DNA of 64,000 nt from Chryseobacterium nepalense (GTDB lineage Bacteria > Bacteroidota > Bacteroidia > Flavobacteriales > Weeksellaceae), in assembly GCF_023195755.1 (NCBI RefSeq), contig NZ_CP096203.1, positions 3,162,001 through 3,226,000 of the forward strand. The letters are read 5' to 3'. A program made the translations under genes and the position numbers. Positions 49,801-57,138 of the stretch are shown piece by piece. Numbering within the stretch: position 1 is the first letter of the stretch; each line of letters begins with the position of its first letter. The notes under the pieces were generated by a model, which did not search any database, was not told the origin of the DNA, and was given only the letters and a program-made list of their open reading frames with translations.

Positions 49801-50540
49801 GAGGTAAATCCTGCATGTGTTCCGCTGCTGATAATAGGATGATGAAGCGCAACAATAATTCTTTTATCCTGATTTTTATTAATTAAATCTTTAAATTCGG
49901 TGAAAAGATCTTCACGGGTTTTGATGTCGCAGTTTTTGTTGATTCCCGGATGCTTGTCCCAGTTTAGCAATGCCCATTCCGAATCAATCACAATTAATTT
50001 GATATCTTTTGTGAGGCTGATATCATCAATAGGACAGGAATTTTTAGGAAGAAAAGCTTTTTTATCGTTCAAATAATTTTTTACGAAATCTTCCTGAGCT
50101 TTTAACCCGTCAAGTCCGCTGTACCAGTCGTGATTTCCGGGAATAACCAGTGTTTTACCTTTAAAGTTCTTTACAATGGCTAGCTGATCTTCCAGTTTCT
50201 TTTTGGCTTGCGGATAATCTTTATCAGACTCTTTCGGCATTCCGTGCGGATAAATATTATCGCCCAGAAATAGGAGCATCGAGTTGCTTCCTGCAGATTC
50301 CAGCCGGTTTTTCAGTAATTGTAAAGTTTGCTGTGACTGAGGCTCATCTGCATTGCCTGCATCTCCTACAAGAAATAGGGTAAAGTCATTTTCGGATTTT
50401 ACATCAGAATTGCTGACTTCAGATAAGTTTTTACCCTTTTTTACGTTATATGTTGCGCAGGAATACAAAACTCCGGCGGACAATACGAATCTAAGAGCAA
50501 GAGAAGTATTTTTTAGATGAGTTTTCAAGTATAAATTCAT
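46824..50540 (-). CDS. Phosphoesterase + kinase-like domain + Omp85 barrel outer-membrane protein
   Basis: 1238 aa. A signal with lipobox LYSC (C28) starts it. Residues about 52-340 are a calcineurin-like phosphoesterase: LVGDAGN (D60), LGDNIYPHG, IPGNHDWYS, ALHHPIISSG and VSGHDHNLQYH. Residues about 445-740 look kinase-like: a Gly-rich start, a VMRGVKK strand (about 472-478), then IGDWDRHSDQW with D618-R-H620, and PRDRDQAF (D643). This resembles the catalytic loop (GxxDRH) and metal Asp of Fam20/HipA-type kinases. From about 865 the C-terminus is an Omp85 barrel with GGNNAMRAYRN (LRGY-like) and a terminal Phe. The barrel anchors the rest at the outer membrane. The kinase assignment is by eye. 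It is divergent from an HD-PycTM gene, with 26 bp between. Confidence 0.7.
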   Translation of the reverse strand: MNLYLKTHLKNTSLALRFVLSAGVLYSCATYNVKKGKNLSEVSNSDVKSENDFTLFLVGDAGNADEPQSQQTLQLLKNRLESAGSNSMLLFLGDNIYPHGMPKESDKDYPQAKKKLEDQLAIVKNFKGKTLVIPGNHDWYSGLDGLKAQEDFVKNYLNDKKAFLPKNSCPIDDISLTKDIKLIVIDSEWALLNWDKHPGINKNCDIKTREDLFTEFKDLINKNQDKRIIVALHHPIISSGTHAGFTSAKSHLFPLKSKIPAPGVASLINVVRSSSGASPEDITNKHYADLANRIKSIVQEKENIIFVSGHDHNLQYHELRNIRQIISGAGSKVDPATIREKTDFSYGGSGFAILNIRKDKSSDVEYFSTKDNSLEQLSHIQVTEKPADFINNYPDSFPSTVTSTIYPKKLTEKRKFYRWLWGEHYRKYYRMPVEAPTANISTLDGGYTPFREGGGNQSNSLRLRAQDGQEFVMRGVKKSAVRFLNNMAFRKSTFGNELNNTFPDRFLLDFYTTNHPFTPFAVGNMADKIDLYHSNPRLFYIPKQKALGEYNINYGDEMYMIEERFSADPKTLASLDNAKDIVSTDDVLKNFNKNYKYSVDQELYIRARLFDMLIGDWDRHSDQWKWAEYQQGDKVLYKPIPRDRDQAFSKYDGNAFKIIMNIPAIRHMKTFKDDIKSVKWLSMEPYPLDLVFLKGATEEQWIAQAKYIQEHLTDQDIDNAFSNLPKEVQDETIADIQRKLKLRKTKLETYASQYYNVLQKKVPLAGTVNPDKFVITKTGNSVNVKQYKLDKKKENPELVFEKTYDDSKTKELWIYGLEDDDIYEVSGEGRPKMNIRLIGGYNHDTYTIADGKKVKIYDFKSQNNTYNTNGASKNISDDYDINTYNYKHPKYNFIAGYPNANFNPDDGVILGFVANYTVNNFIRDPFTQKHSLRANVYTATGGFNLGYKGIFKKVVGNWDAGIDALYTTPFFARTFFGLGNETQYDKEAVERDYNRVRISQFKFAPSLSTTSWRGIKNQFQLSFEHAKVQQTDDRFVAVSPDVNPEVFDGQQFAGANYTFSFKNVDNNAFPTLGMEFLLNAGWKANISEFDQNFATFQGTLNVFHRIDKRGRFVFANSTNAMIINNNNFEFYQAAAIGGNNAMRAYRNERFAGKSYLVNNAEVRWDFGRVKNNIVPVNMGILVGYDLGRVWIDRESSDKWHQGVGAGFWMNILEMFSARIDYFTGEDGGRISGGVGLVF

Positions 50541-50566
50541 AAATTTACATTAACAAAATTTCGGTG

Positions 50567-51745
50567 ATGGACATTTTACAAAAAGCCAAAGATTATGTTG
50601 AAACCTTATTCAAAGATAAGCTATCTTCGGTATATTTTTATCATAATTTTATACATACAACATTTACGGTAAATAAGGCTGAAGAGATCCTGAAAAACAC
50701 GCCTGTTTCTGAAAAAGATCAGGAAAAGGTATTGCTTGCACTTTGGTTTCATGATACAGGATACATAGAATGTGCCAAAGACCATGAAGAAAACGGAGCC
50801 GAGATCGCAAAAAGCTTCCTTCAGAAAGAAAATTATCCCGAAAATGATATCAATGATATTGTACAGTTAATTTTGGCGACAAAAATTACGTATGTCCCCC
50901 AAAATCTTCTGGAGAAAATTGTAAAGGATGCGGACTGCAGCCATTTTGCAAGCCACGATTACAATGATATTTCTGATGCACTGCGAAAAGAGTGGGAGCT
51001 TACCAATGTAAGATGTTTTTCTAATGACGAGTGGAATGCCGGTAACCTGGATATGCTGAAAAACAAGCATCAGTTTTATACCGATTATGCAAAAAATGCG
51101 TGGCAGCCTTTGAAAGAGAAAAATATTAAGAAAATCGAAAAAAAATTAGAGAAAGAGGAGGGTAAAAAAGATAATTCCGAAAATAAAAAAGACAAGGATA
51201 AAGATAAAGATCCGAAGCCGGATAGAAGTGTGGATACACTTTTCAGGGTTACGCTGAGCAATCACACGAGATTAAGCGATATTGCAGACAGCAAGGCCAA
51301 TATTCTTCTTTCCGTAAATGCGATTATTATTTCGGTTTGTCTTTCGGTATTGGTTCCGAAGCTTGATACCCCGAAAAATTCGCATCTGATTATTCCTAGT
51401 TTTATTTTGCTTTTATCGGCGGTACTAACCATTATTTTTGCCATTTTATCAACAAAACCAAACGTTACAAAAGCGAAATTCAGCATGCAGGATGTTGCCG
51501 ACAGAAAAGTAAACCTGCTGTTCTTTGGGAATTTTAACAGGATGCTGTTCGATGATTACCAGAGTGCAATGAATATTCTCATTAAAGACCGGGATTATAT
51601 TTATGATTCTATGGTAAAGGATTTATATTTCCTGGGAAAAGTACTGGACCGGAAATACAGGCTCTTATCCATTACCTACCAGATTTTTATGGCAGGAATC
51701 GTGATTTCCGTTTTGTCTTTCGGATATGCTTTTTTAAGTCTTTAA
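50567..51745 (+). CDS. HD-domain protein with Pycsar-effector (PycTM) membrane domain
   Basis: 392 aa. An HD phosphohydrolase domain spans about 1-175: H30 (HNFIHTTF), H62-D63 in LWFHDTGY and D121/D123 in VKDADCSHF. A Lys/Glu-rich linker (180-215) leads to a membrane domain with the PycTM wording SNHTRLSDIADSKANILLSVNA (A240-D-S-K243) and three membrane helices (about 250-266, 274-292, 373-390). In Pycsar systems, TM effectors open the membrane on cCMP/cUMP. No pyrimidine cyclase gene is adjacent. I use ATG 50567 over the overlapping GTG 50564. Confidence 0.82.
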   Translation: MDILQKAKDYVETLFKDKLSSVYFYHNFIHTTFTVNKAEEILKNTPVSEKDQEKVLLALWFHDTGYIECAKDHEENGAEIAKSFLQKENYPENDINDIVQLILATKITYVPQNLLEKIVKDADCSHFASHDYNDISDALRKEWELTNVRCFSNDEWNAGNLDMLKNKHQFYTDYAKNAWQPLKEKNIKKIEKKLEKEEGKKDNSENKKDKDKDKDPKPDRSVDTLFRVTLSNHTRLSDIADSKANILLSVNAIIISVCLSVLVPKLDTPKNSHLIIPSFILLLSAVLTIIFAILSTKPNVTKAKFSMQDVADRKVNLLFFGNFNRMLFDDYQSAMNILIKDRDYIYDSMVKDLYFLGKVLDRKYRLLSITYQIFMAGIVISVLSFGYAFLSL

Positions 51746-51760
51746 AAGATACAAATAAAA

Positions 51761-51789
51761 AAAAACTCATCCTGTCTGGATGAGTTTTT
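51761..51789. terminator. Bidirectional terminator between the HD-PycTM and GAF genes
   Basis: A perfect 12-bp stem AAAAACTCATCC/GGATGAGTTTTT with a 5-nt loop. It lies between the convergent stops at 51745 and 51793. Confidence 0.9.
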
Positions 51790-51792
51790 ATT

Positions 51793-54093
51793 TTAAGCTA
51801 ATGAAACTCTCAGAGCAAGAAGTCCTGTAATTCCCTGCAGATCTTCCACGCGAAGCAGCTCGACATCATTTTTCAGAACGCCTTTTTTCTGCAGTTTATT
51901 AACATAGTCAAGATATTCTCTCTGGTTTTCCATACCAAAATATACAATTGTTATTTTTCCGGGGCAGGTAATTCTGTCTGTAGAATCTTTTATATGTGCT
52001 TTGTCTAAACGCTTTTTAATAATTTCATAGTAAGAATTATAGGCTCCGTCTACATCAAATCTTTTTTCATCCATCCTGAAACGGATATCAATTTTTTCAT
52101 TGTAGACAAAGATCAGTGAGGCAATGTCCAGGCAAATAGGAAGATCTTGTTTAAAATTCCGAAACTCATGTTCCATATTGCATATGGTTTTCAGCTGCCA
52201 GTATCTTAATTTATGAACTACTTTTGAATGGTAATGCAGATCCGGCGCAATATTGCGGCCGATGTACAGATTATGTTCTACACCGTCCGATTTAAACCTT
52301 TCATAATAATGAGGAAAAATCTGCTGGGCTTCTATTTGTGCCTCATCCAAAACGTCTGCCAATTTCCTGTTCACCAATGTTATTGAGTCGTCCAGGCTCT
52401 TTCTGTTGTTGTAAAAAAGGTCATTATGATTTGATATCTGTGCAAAATAATCTTTAATTTTTGCCTTTACTTCACTGGAAGATTTGATTTCTAATTTAGC
52501 CTGTAAATATGGGTGAATTTCGTCCCTTAACAATCTCTGGAAACGTTGTTCGCTGTCTGCTTTAATTTCATTATTCAATTCATTCTCGAAAATCTCAAGT
52601 GCCAGAAGATATTTTTCTGACTCCGAATTGGTTAATGAAAAGATTTCATGAAGACATTCAATCTGCTGGTTGAGATCTTCCAGCATTAAGTTGAAACGTT
52701 TTTCAGATGATGAACGAATATCGGAAAATCCAAAAAGCGGCGTAAGATTTTTAAATGAAATCTGCTTTAAGGTATATATTTTTTTTGCCAGTGATGCGTT
52801 GAAATATTTCTCGGCTTCATTTCTGAATTTCCAAACCACACTATCGTGGATACTGGTGTATTCGCGCTGGATAATGGCTTCAATCTGATAATTCTTCTCA
52901 AAACTGAATCGGTTCAGGGAAAACAAAATCATATCTGAAAAAAACTCCATTTTTTTGAGTTTTAATCCGTTGAAACTGTTTATTATCGGTGAAGTAAATT
53001 CCATCATGGCCAATAATTCATTATCTTTTACGATAGGAATCACCATGAAACTGTTGATTTTGTTGTCTCTCAGTATTCTGAAAGAAGGCAGGGATTTCAC
53101 TTCGTCATCCAGATTTTCAATGTTGGAAACAACAATGGGTTTAGAATTGTGATTTAAATTGGTAAAAGTGGTTTTCCTGGTTTCCTCATCAAAAGTATTG
53201 ATCCAGAAGTCCAGAATATGATTGGTAAAAAGATTTTCATAAATCGGAAGCTTTTCCAGCCTCTGATCTTTTTTATTAAAAAGCATCAGTCCGAAATTTA
53301 ACTCGGAAACATCAAAATACGATTTGAAAATTTCGATGAGGTTTTCATCCGGTGCAAGGTTTTCCGGATCGATACTGATCATGCTTGATTTCAGGTCGGA
53401 CAATGCTACTTCAGAGGTGCAGTCAACCAGAGAGATGATGGTAAAACCTTTCAATACCCAAGATTCTGAAGGGAAGTATCTTTTCCACAGCTTAAAATCA
53501 TCAAGGTTTTCAAGCAGCATATCGACGACCTCCTCAGAAGGGATCTTTGCATCTTCAGTAGGATATACTTCTGCAAAATCCGCGTTCACAATAATTTTGT
53601 AATGTTTCATGATTCCCTGTCTGTTCGGGATGTCATAGTAAAACGGAAGCGAACTTTTGATGTCTCTTTTGTAATAAGTCTGCAGAATAAGACAGCAGCA
53701 AAATACATAAAATTCGTCATCATCAATATTCCGGAGCTCTATTTCAAAATCTTTTCCTGCGTCTTTAAGAATATTTTTAAATCTTTCCGTATAGTTGAAT
53801 GTGATATTGGAAAGTGGGATACTGGCAGCTTTTATTTCATTATTAGTAAGCCCTGTGGGAAATAGATCAGAAAGCAGGAGTTTGATCAGTTCTTCATGTT
53901 TTTCCAGCAGTGATACATCCTGAAAGCCGTCTCTCAGCTCCCGGAAATTTTTGGTTTTATCTAATAACGATTTGGCATAGTTCACACGATATTCAAGACG
54001 GTCGTTGTAGCGGATATGCTCCAGCACATCCAAATACTTTTTGAAAGATATGTAAACCTGAAATGGAGCGTCTTTTTTATAAAGATTTGCCAT
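51793..54093 (-). CDS. Large GAF-domain protein
   Basis: 766 aa, cytosolic. The N-terminal third is helical and unknown to me. A GAF-like domain lies about 245-395: LNFGLMLFNKKDQRLEKLP, PIVVSNIENLDDEVKSLPSFRILRDN and SFMVIPIVKDNELLAMMEFTSP. The C-terminal half is helical coiled-coil-prone, then alpha/beta, ending GITGLLALRVSLA. No kinase or cyclase catalytic motif was seen, so it probably senses a small ligand and acts through its other domains. It stands alone. Confidence 0.7.
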   Translation of the reverse strand: MANLYKKDAPFQVYISFKKYLDVLEHIRYNDRLEYRVNYAKSLLDKTKNFRELRDGFQDVSLLEKHEELIKLLLSDLFPTGLTNNEIKAASIPLSNITFNYTERFKNILKDAGKDFEIELRNIDDDEFYVFCCCLILQTYYKRDIKSSLPFYYDIPNRQGIMKHYKIIVNADFAEVYPTEDAKIPSEEVVDMLLENLDDFKLWKRYFPSESWVLKGFTIISLVDCTSEVALSDLKSSMISIDPENLAPDENLIEIFKSYFDVSELNFGLMLFNKKDQRLEKLPIYENLFTNHILDFWINTFDEETRKTTFTNLNHNSKPIVVSNIENLDDEVKSLPSFRILRDNKINSFMVIPIVKDNELLAMMEFTSPIINSFNGLKLKKMEFFSDMILFSLNRFSFEKNYQIEAIIQREYTSIHDSVVWKFRNEAEKYFNASLAKKIYTLKQISFKNLTPLFGFSDIRSSSEKRFNLMLEDLNQQIECLHEIFSLTNSESEKYLLALEIFENELNNEIKADSEQRFQRLLRDEIHPYLQAKLEIKSSSEVKAKIKDYFAQISNHNDLFYNNRKSLDDSITLVNRKLADVLDEAQIEAQQIFPHYYERFKSDGVEHNLYIGRNIAPDLHYHSKVVHKLRYWQLKTICNMEHEFRNFKQDLPICLDIASLIFVYNEKIDIRFRMDEKRFDVDGAYNSYYEIIKKRLDKAHIKDSTDRITCPGKITIVYFGMENQREYLDYVNKLQKKGVLKNDVELLRVEDLQGITGLLALRVSLA

Positions 54094-54105
54094 GAAGTAA
54101 AGTTA

Positions 54106-54134
54106 TAAAAAAACCACAACTTTGAGGTTGTGGT
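54106..54134 (-). terminator. Terminator of the nuo operon
   Basis: Stem ACCACAAC/GTTGTGGT (8 bp), 6-nt loop. On the minus strand the stem runs into TTTTTTT. It is 22 bp after the nuoN stop. Confidence 0.85.
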
Positions 54135-54155
54135 CTTATATTTTTATAAGGACTT

Positions 54156-55541
54156 TTACAGTCCGAACTGTTTTGCAAAAAGATCAGGGAAAACACCTAG
54201 AACAATGATTGAAGCGATTACAAATACGGCAACAATATTATACGTTAAGGTTACTTTCTCTGAAGATTTGAATGTACTTTCCTTAAAGAAAAACATAGAG
54301 ATAATTAATCTCAGATAATAGGCAATGGATAAAGCGGATCCTAATACGGCAACCAATACAAGGAAAACACCGTGATCAGAATTCATCGCCTGGGAAAATA
54401 ATGCAAATTTACCCATGAAACCAGCTGTTAAAGGAATTCCGGCCATAGAAAGCATAGAGATTGCAGCGGCCGTGGCCAATAAAGGTTCTGTTTTTGCCAA
54501 ACCTTTGAATGCTCCGAAAGAAGTTTCTCTTTTTAATTTTTCAACATAAATCAGACACATGAAAACACCTACCGTTGACAATGCATAGGCAAATAAATAG
54601 AACGCCAAATTATAAGTGGAAAGGCTTGTCATCCCGAAGAATACCAACCCGATATATCCTGCGTGAGAAACTGATGAATACGCCAACATTCTTTTCGCGT
54701 TGGTTTGTGCAAGACCCATAACGTTTGCCAAAAGCAAGGTAATGATCAGGAATACTCCAAAAATATTGATCCATTCTTCCGTAACGCCACCAAACCCGAT
54801 AGTCATTAGTCTGAATAACGCGAAAAAACCTGAAATTTTTACAACACTCGCCATGAAAGCCGTGATCAATGAAGGCGAACCGTAATATACATCAGGACTC
54901 CACATATGGAACGGTGCCAATGCTACCTTGAATGCCAATGCACAAAGAATTAATAGAACTCCTAAAATAAACATGACATCTTTCGGGTTTGAAACTCCGA
55001 AATCCTGGATTTTATATAAATCGAAACTTCCGGCACTTCCATAAATAAATGCGATCCCGAACAGAAGGAAACCTGTTGCAAATGCACCCATTAGAAAATA
55101 TTTAATAGAAGCCTCATTTGATCTTAAATCGGTTTTGTTTGCTCCTGCCATTACGTACAATGGAATAGAGAGAATCTCAACTCCCAGGAACAATGTTACC
55201 AGATTCTGGAATCCGAAAAGGATAATTCCACCACATAATGCAAAAAGCATCAAAGCGTATAATTCAGACTGGTGGGTTCTGTGATTGCTGAATGCAAAAC
55301 CTCCCAAAAAGAATAATAATAATGTAGTTACGATTGATATTTTAGTAAATAACGCAGTATTGGCGGTATAGTCGTACATGTGTCTGTACTGGCCGAAGAA
55401 TGAAGCTTCCGGCATAAAACTTACCCATAATGCGATGATTAATCCCAAAATTCCAATGTATCTTGCGAATTTCCCCTGTTCAAAAACTCCTGAAAATAAC
55501 GCAATAACTGCCGTTAGGAAAACAATAATTAAAACACTCAT
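54156..55541 (-). CDS. nuoN: NADH-quinone oxidoreductase subunit N
   Basis: 461 aa antiporter-like complex I subunit with about 14 membrane helices. It has VTLFLGVEILSIPLYVMAG (Glu of the first channel), FKVALAPFHMWSPDVYYGSP (conserved Lys, HxWxPDVY) and YSSVSHAGYIGLVFFG. It pumps protons as part of complex I. Last gene of the operon; a 101-bp spacer with a TTTGAAGTTTAAAGTTC repeat (55555-55582) separates it from nuoM. Confidence 0.96.
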   Translation of the reverse strand: MSVLIIVFLTAVIALFSGVFEQGKFARYIGILGLIIALWVSFMPEASFFGQYRHMYDYTANTALFTKISIVTTLLLFFLGGFAFSNHRTHQSELYALMLFALCGGIILFGFQNLVTLFLGVEILSIPLYVMAGANKTDLRSNEASIKYFLMGAFATGFLLFGIAFIYGSAGSFDLYKIQDFGVSNPKDVMFILGVLLILCALAFKVALAPFHMWSPDVYYGSPSLITAFMASVVKISGFFALFRLMTIGFGGVTEEWINIFGVFLIITLLLANVMGLAQTNAKRMLAYSSVSHAGYIGLVFFGMTSLSTYNLAFYLFAYALSTVGVFMCLIYVEKLKRETSFGAFKGLAKTEPLLATAAAISMLSMAGIPLTAGFMGKFALFSQAMNSDHGVFLVLVAVLGSALSIAYYLRLIISMFFFKESTFKSSEKVTLTYNIVAVFVIASIIVLGVFPDLFAKQFGL

Positions 55542-55642
55542 AATTTATATTCGAGATTTGAAGTTTAAAGTTCAGAGTTTTGCCCTTTCACTTTATTCTT
55601 CTTCGATCTCCTAGTTTTTTAATTTTTAAATCTTTTAATTTT

Positions 55643-57136
55643 TTAACTGGCCATCGCCGTATAGATAAACTTCAGCGAACTATTTACCATTTCGATTATC
55701 GGTTGCGGGAAAATACCAAATACAATCACAAAAACCGCTAAACTTGCCAATACCGAAAATTCTACAGCAGAAAGATCTTTTGCTGTGCTCAGAACGGCCT
55801 CATCACCAGGACCAAACATTGCTTTTCCATAAAATCTCAATAAATATACTGCAGCAAGGATCACGGTAAGACCGGCAATTACTGCTGCCAACCCGTTAAA
55901 ATCATATATTGATTTCAAAAGGATAAATTCTCCGATGAATCCGTTAGTTAATGGAACGCCCATTGAACCTAATATAATAATCAGGAATAATACGGCAAAC
56001 TTAGGAGCTACTTTTGCAAGTCCGCCCATTTGCCTGATATCTCTTGATTTAAATCTTTTGTATAAAATATCACAACAGTAGAACAAACCGGCCACGTTGA
56101 TACCGTGAGCAAAAGTTTGTACCAACGCTCCTTCCGCACCTTCGATATTGAAAGTTCCTCTTAATGTAATGACTGCCGAAGCGAAAATACCTGCAACCAT
56201 TAATCCAACGTGAGAGAATGAAGAATATGCGATAATCCTCTTCATATCCGTCTGAATAATTGCAATCAATGCTCCGTGAACAATTCCTACAATAGCAAGA
56301 ATAATAACGATTTGCCCTGAGATTCCTGCAATCGGAAGCGGCGTAATAGGTAATAAATAACGCATTACTCCATAGATCGCCATTTTAAGCATAATTCCCG
56401 ATAAAAGCATTGATCCCTGAGTCGGTGAATAGGTATACGTGTCGGGCTGCCATGTATGGAAAGGAAATACCGGTAATTTTACTGCAAAAGCAAAAAAGAT
56501 AAACCAGAATACCACGGTCTGTTGGGTTTCGTTTAATTGAGCATTATATAAATCCGTCAGAGCAAATGATGCTGAATGATTGTACACATAAATCAATCCT
56601 GCAAGCATAAATAATGATCCAACAAATGTATAGACGAAGAATTTCGTAGTAAACTCAAATCTTTTATTTTCCTGACCCCAAAGTCCGGCAATGAACCAGA
56701 TCGGAATCAAGGTTACTTCCCAGAAAATGTAGAACAATAATCCGTCCAGTGAAGTGAAAACCCCAACTAAGCCGAATTGCATCAATAGTATTAAACCATA
56801 GAATGTATTTCTGTAGCTTACATTTTCGTTAAATGAAGATAAAATAATGATTGGCGCTAAAATATTGGTCAGCAATAAAAGAAGAAGACTCATCCCGTCA
56901 ATACCGAAGTGAAGAGAACTCTTGATGAATTGTGACCATGGGTAATTGATTTCGTGCTGCAGTACACTGTCTACCGTTGGGGCGTAATTAAAATCCGCCG
57001 CAATATAGAAAGTGATCAGCATTTGTACTAATGCAATTCCCAGTGCCAAATATTTGCTTGAATTGTTTTTCCATGCAAAAACTAATCCCGAACCTACCAG
57101 AGGTAATAGTAATAATGTTAATAACAACTCAGACAT
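55643..57136 (-). CDS. nuoM: NADH-quinone oxidoreductase subunit M
   Basis: 497 aa with about 14 helices. It shows YIFWEVTLIPIWFIAGLWG (channel Glu), FAVKLPVFPFHTWQPDTYTYSPT (Lys and HTWxPD) and AYSSFSHVGLMVAG. It is 2 bp after nuoL. Proton-pumping subunit. Confidence 0.96.
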   Translation of the reverse strand: MSELLLTLLLLPLVGSGLVFAWKNNSSKYLALGIALVQMLITFYIAADFNYAPTVDSVLQHEINYPWSQFIKSSLHFGIDGMSLLLLLLTNILAPIIILSSFNENVSYRNTFYGLILLMQFGLVGVFTSLDGLLFYIFWEVTLIPIWFIAGLWGQENKRFEFTTKFFVYTFVGSLFMLAGLIYVYNHSASFALTDLYNAQLNETQQTVVFWFIFFAFAVKLPVFPFHTWQPDTYTYSPTQGSMLLSGIMLKMAIYGVMRYLLPITPLPIAGISGQIVIILAIVGIVHGALIAIIQTDMKRIIAYSSFSHVGLMVAGIFASAVITLRGTFNIEGAEGALVQTFAHGINVAGLFYCCDILYKRFKSRDIRQMGGLAKVAPKFAVLFLIIILGSMGVPLTNGFIGEFILLKSIYDFNGLAAVIAGLTVILAAVYLLRFYGKAMFGPGDEAVLSTAKDLSAVEFSVLASLAVFVIVFGIFPQPIIEMVNSSLKFIYTAMAS

Positions 57137-57138
57137 TA

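Noticed and set aside
50567..51745. A complete Pycsar defence operon
   Set aside because: Neither neighbour looks like a nucleotide cyclase; only the effector-like half is present.
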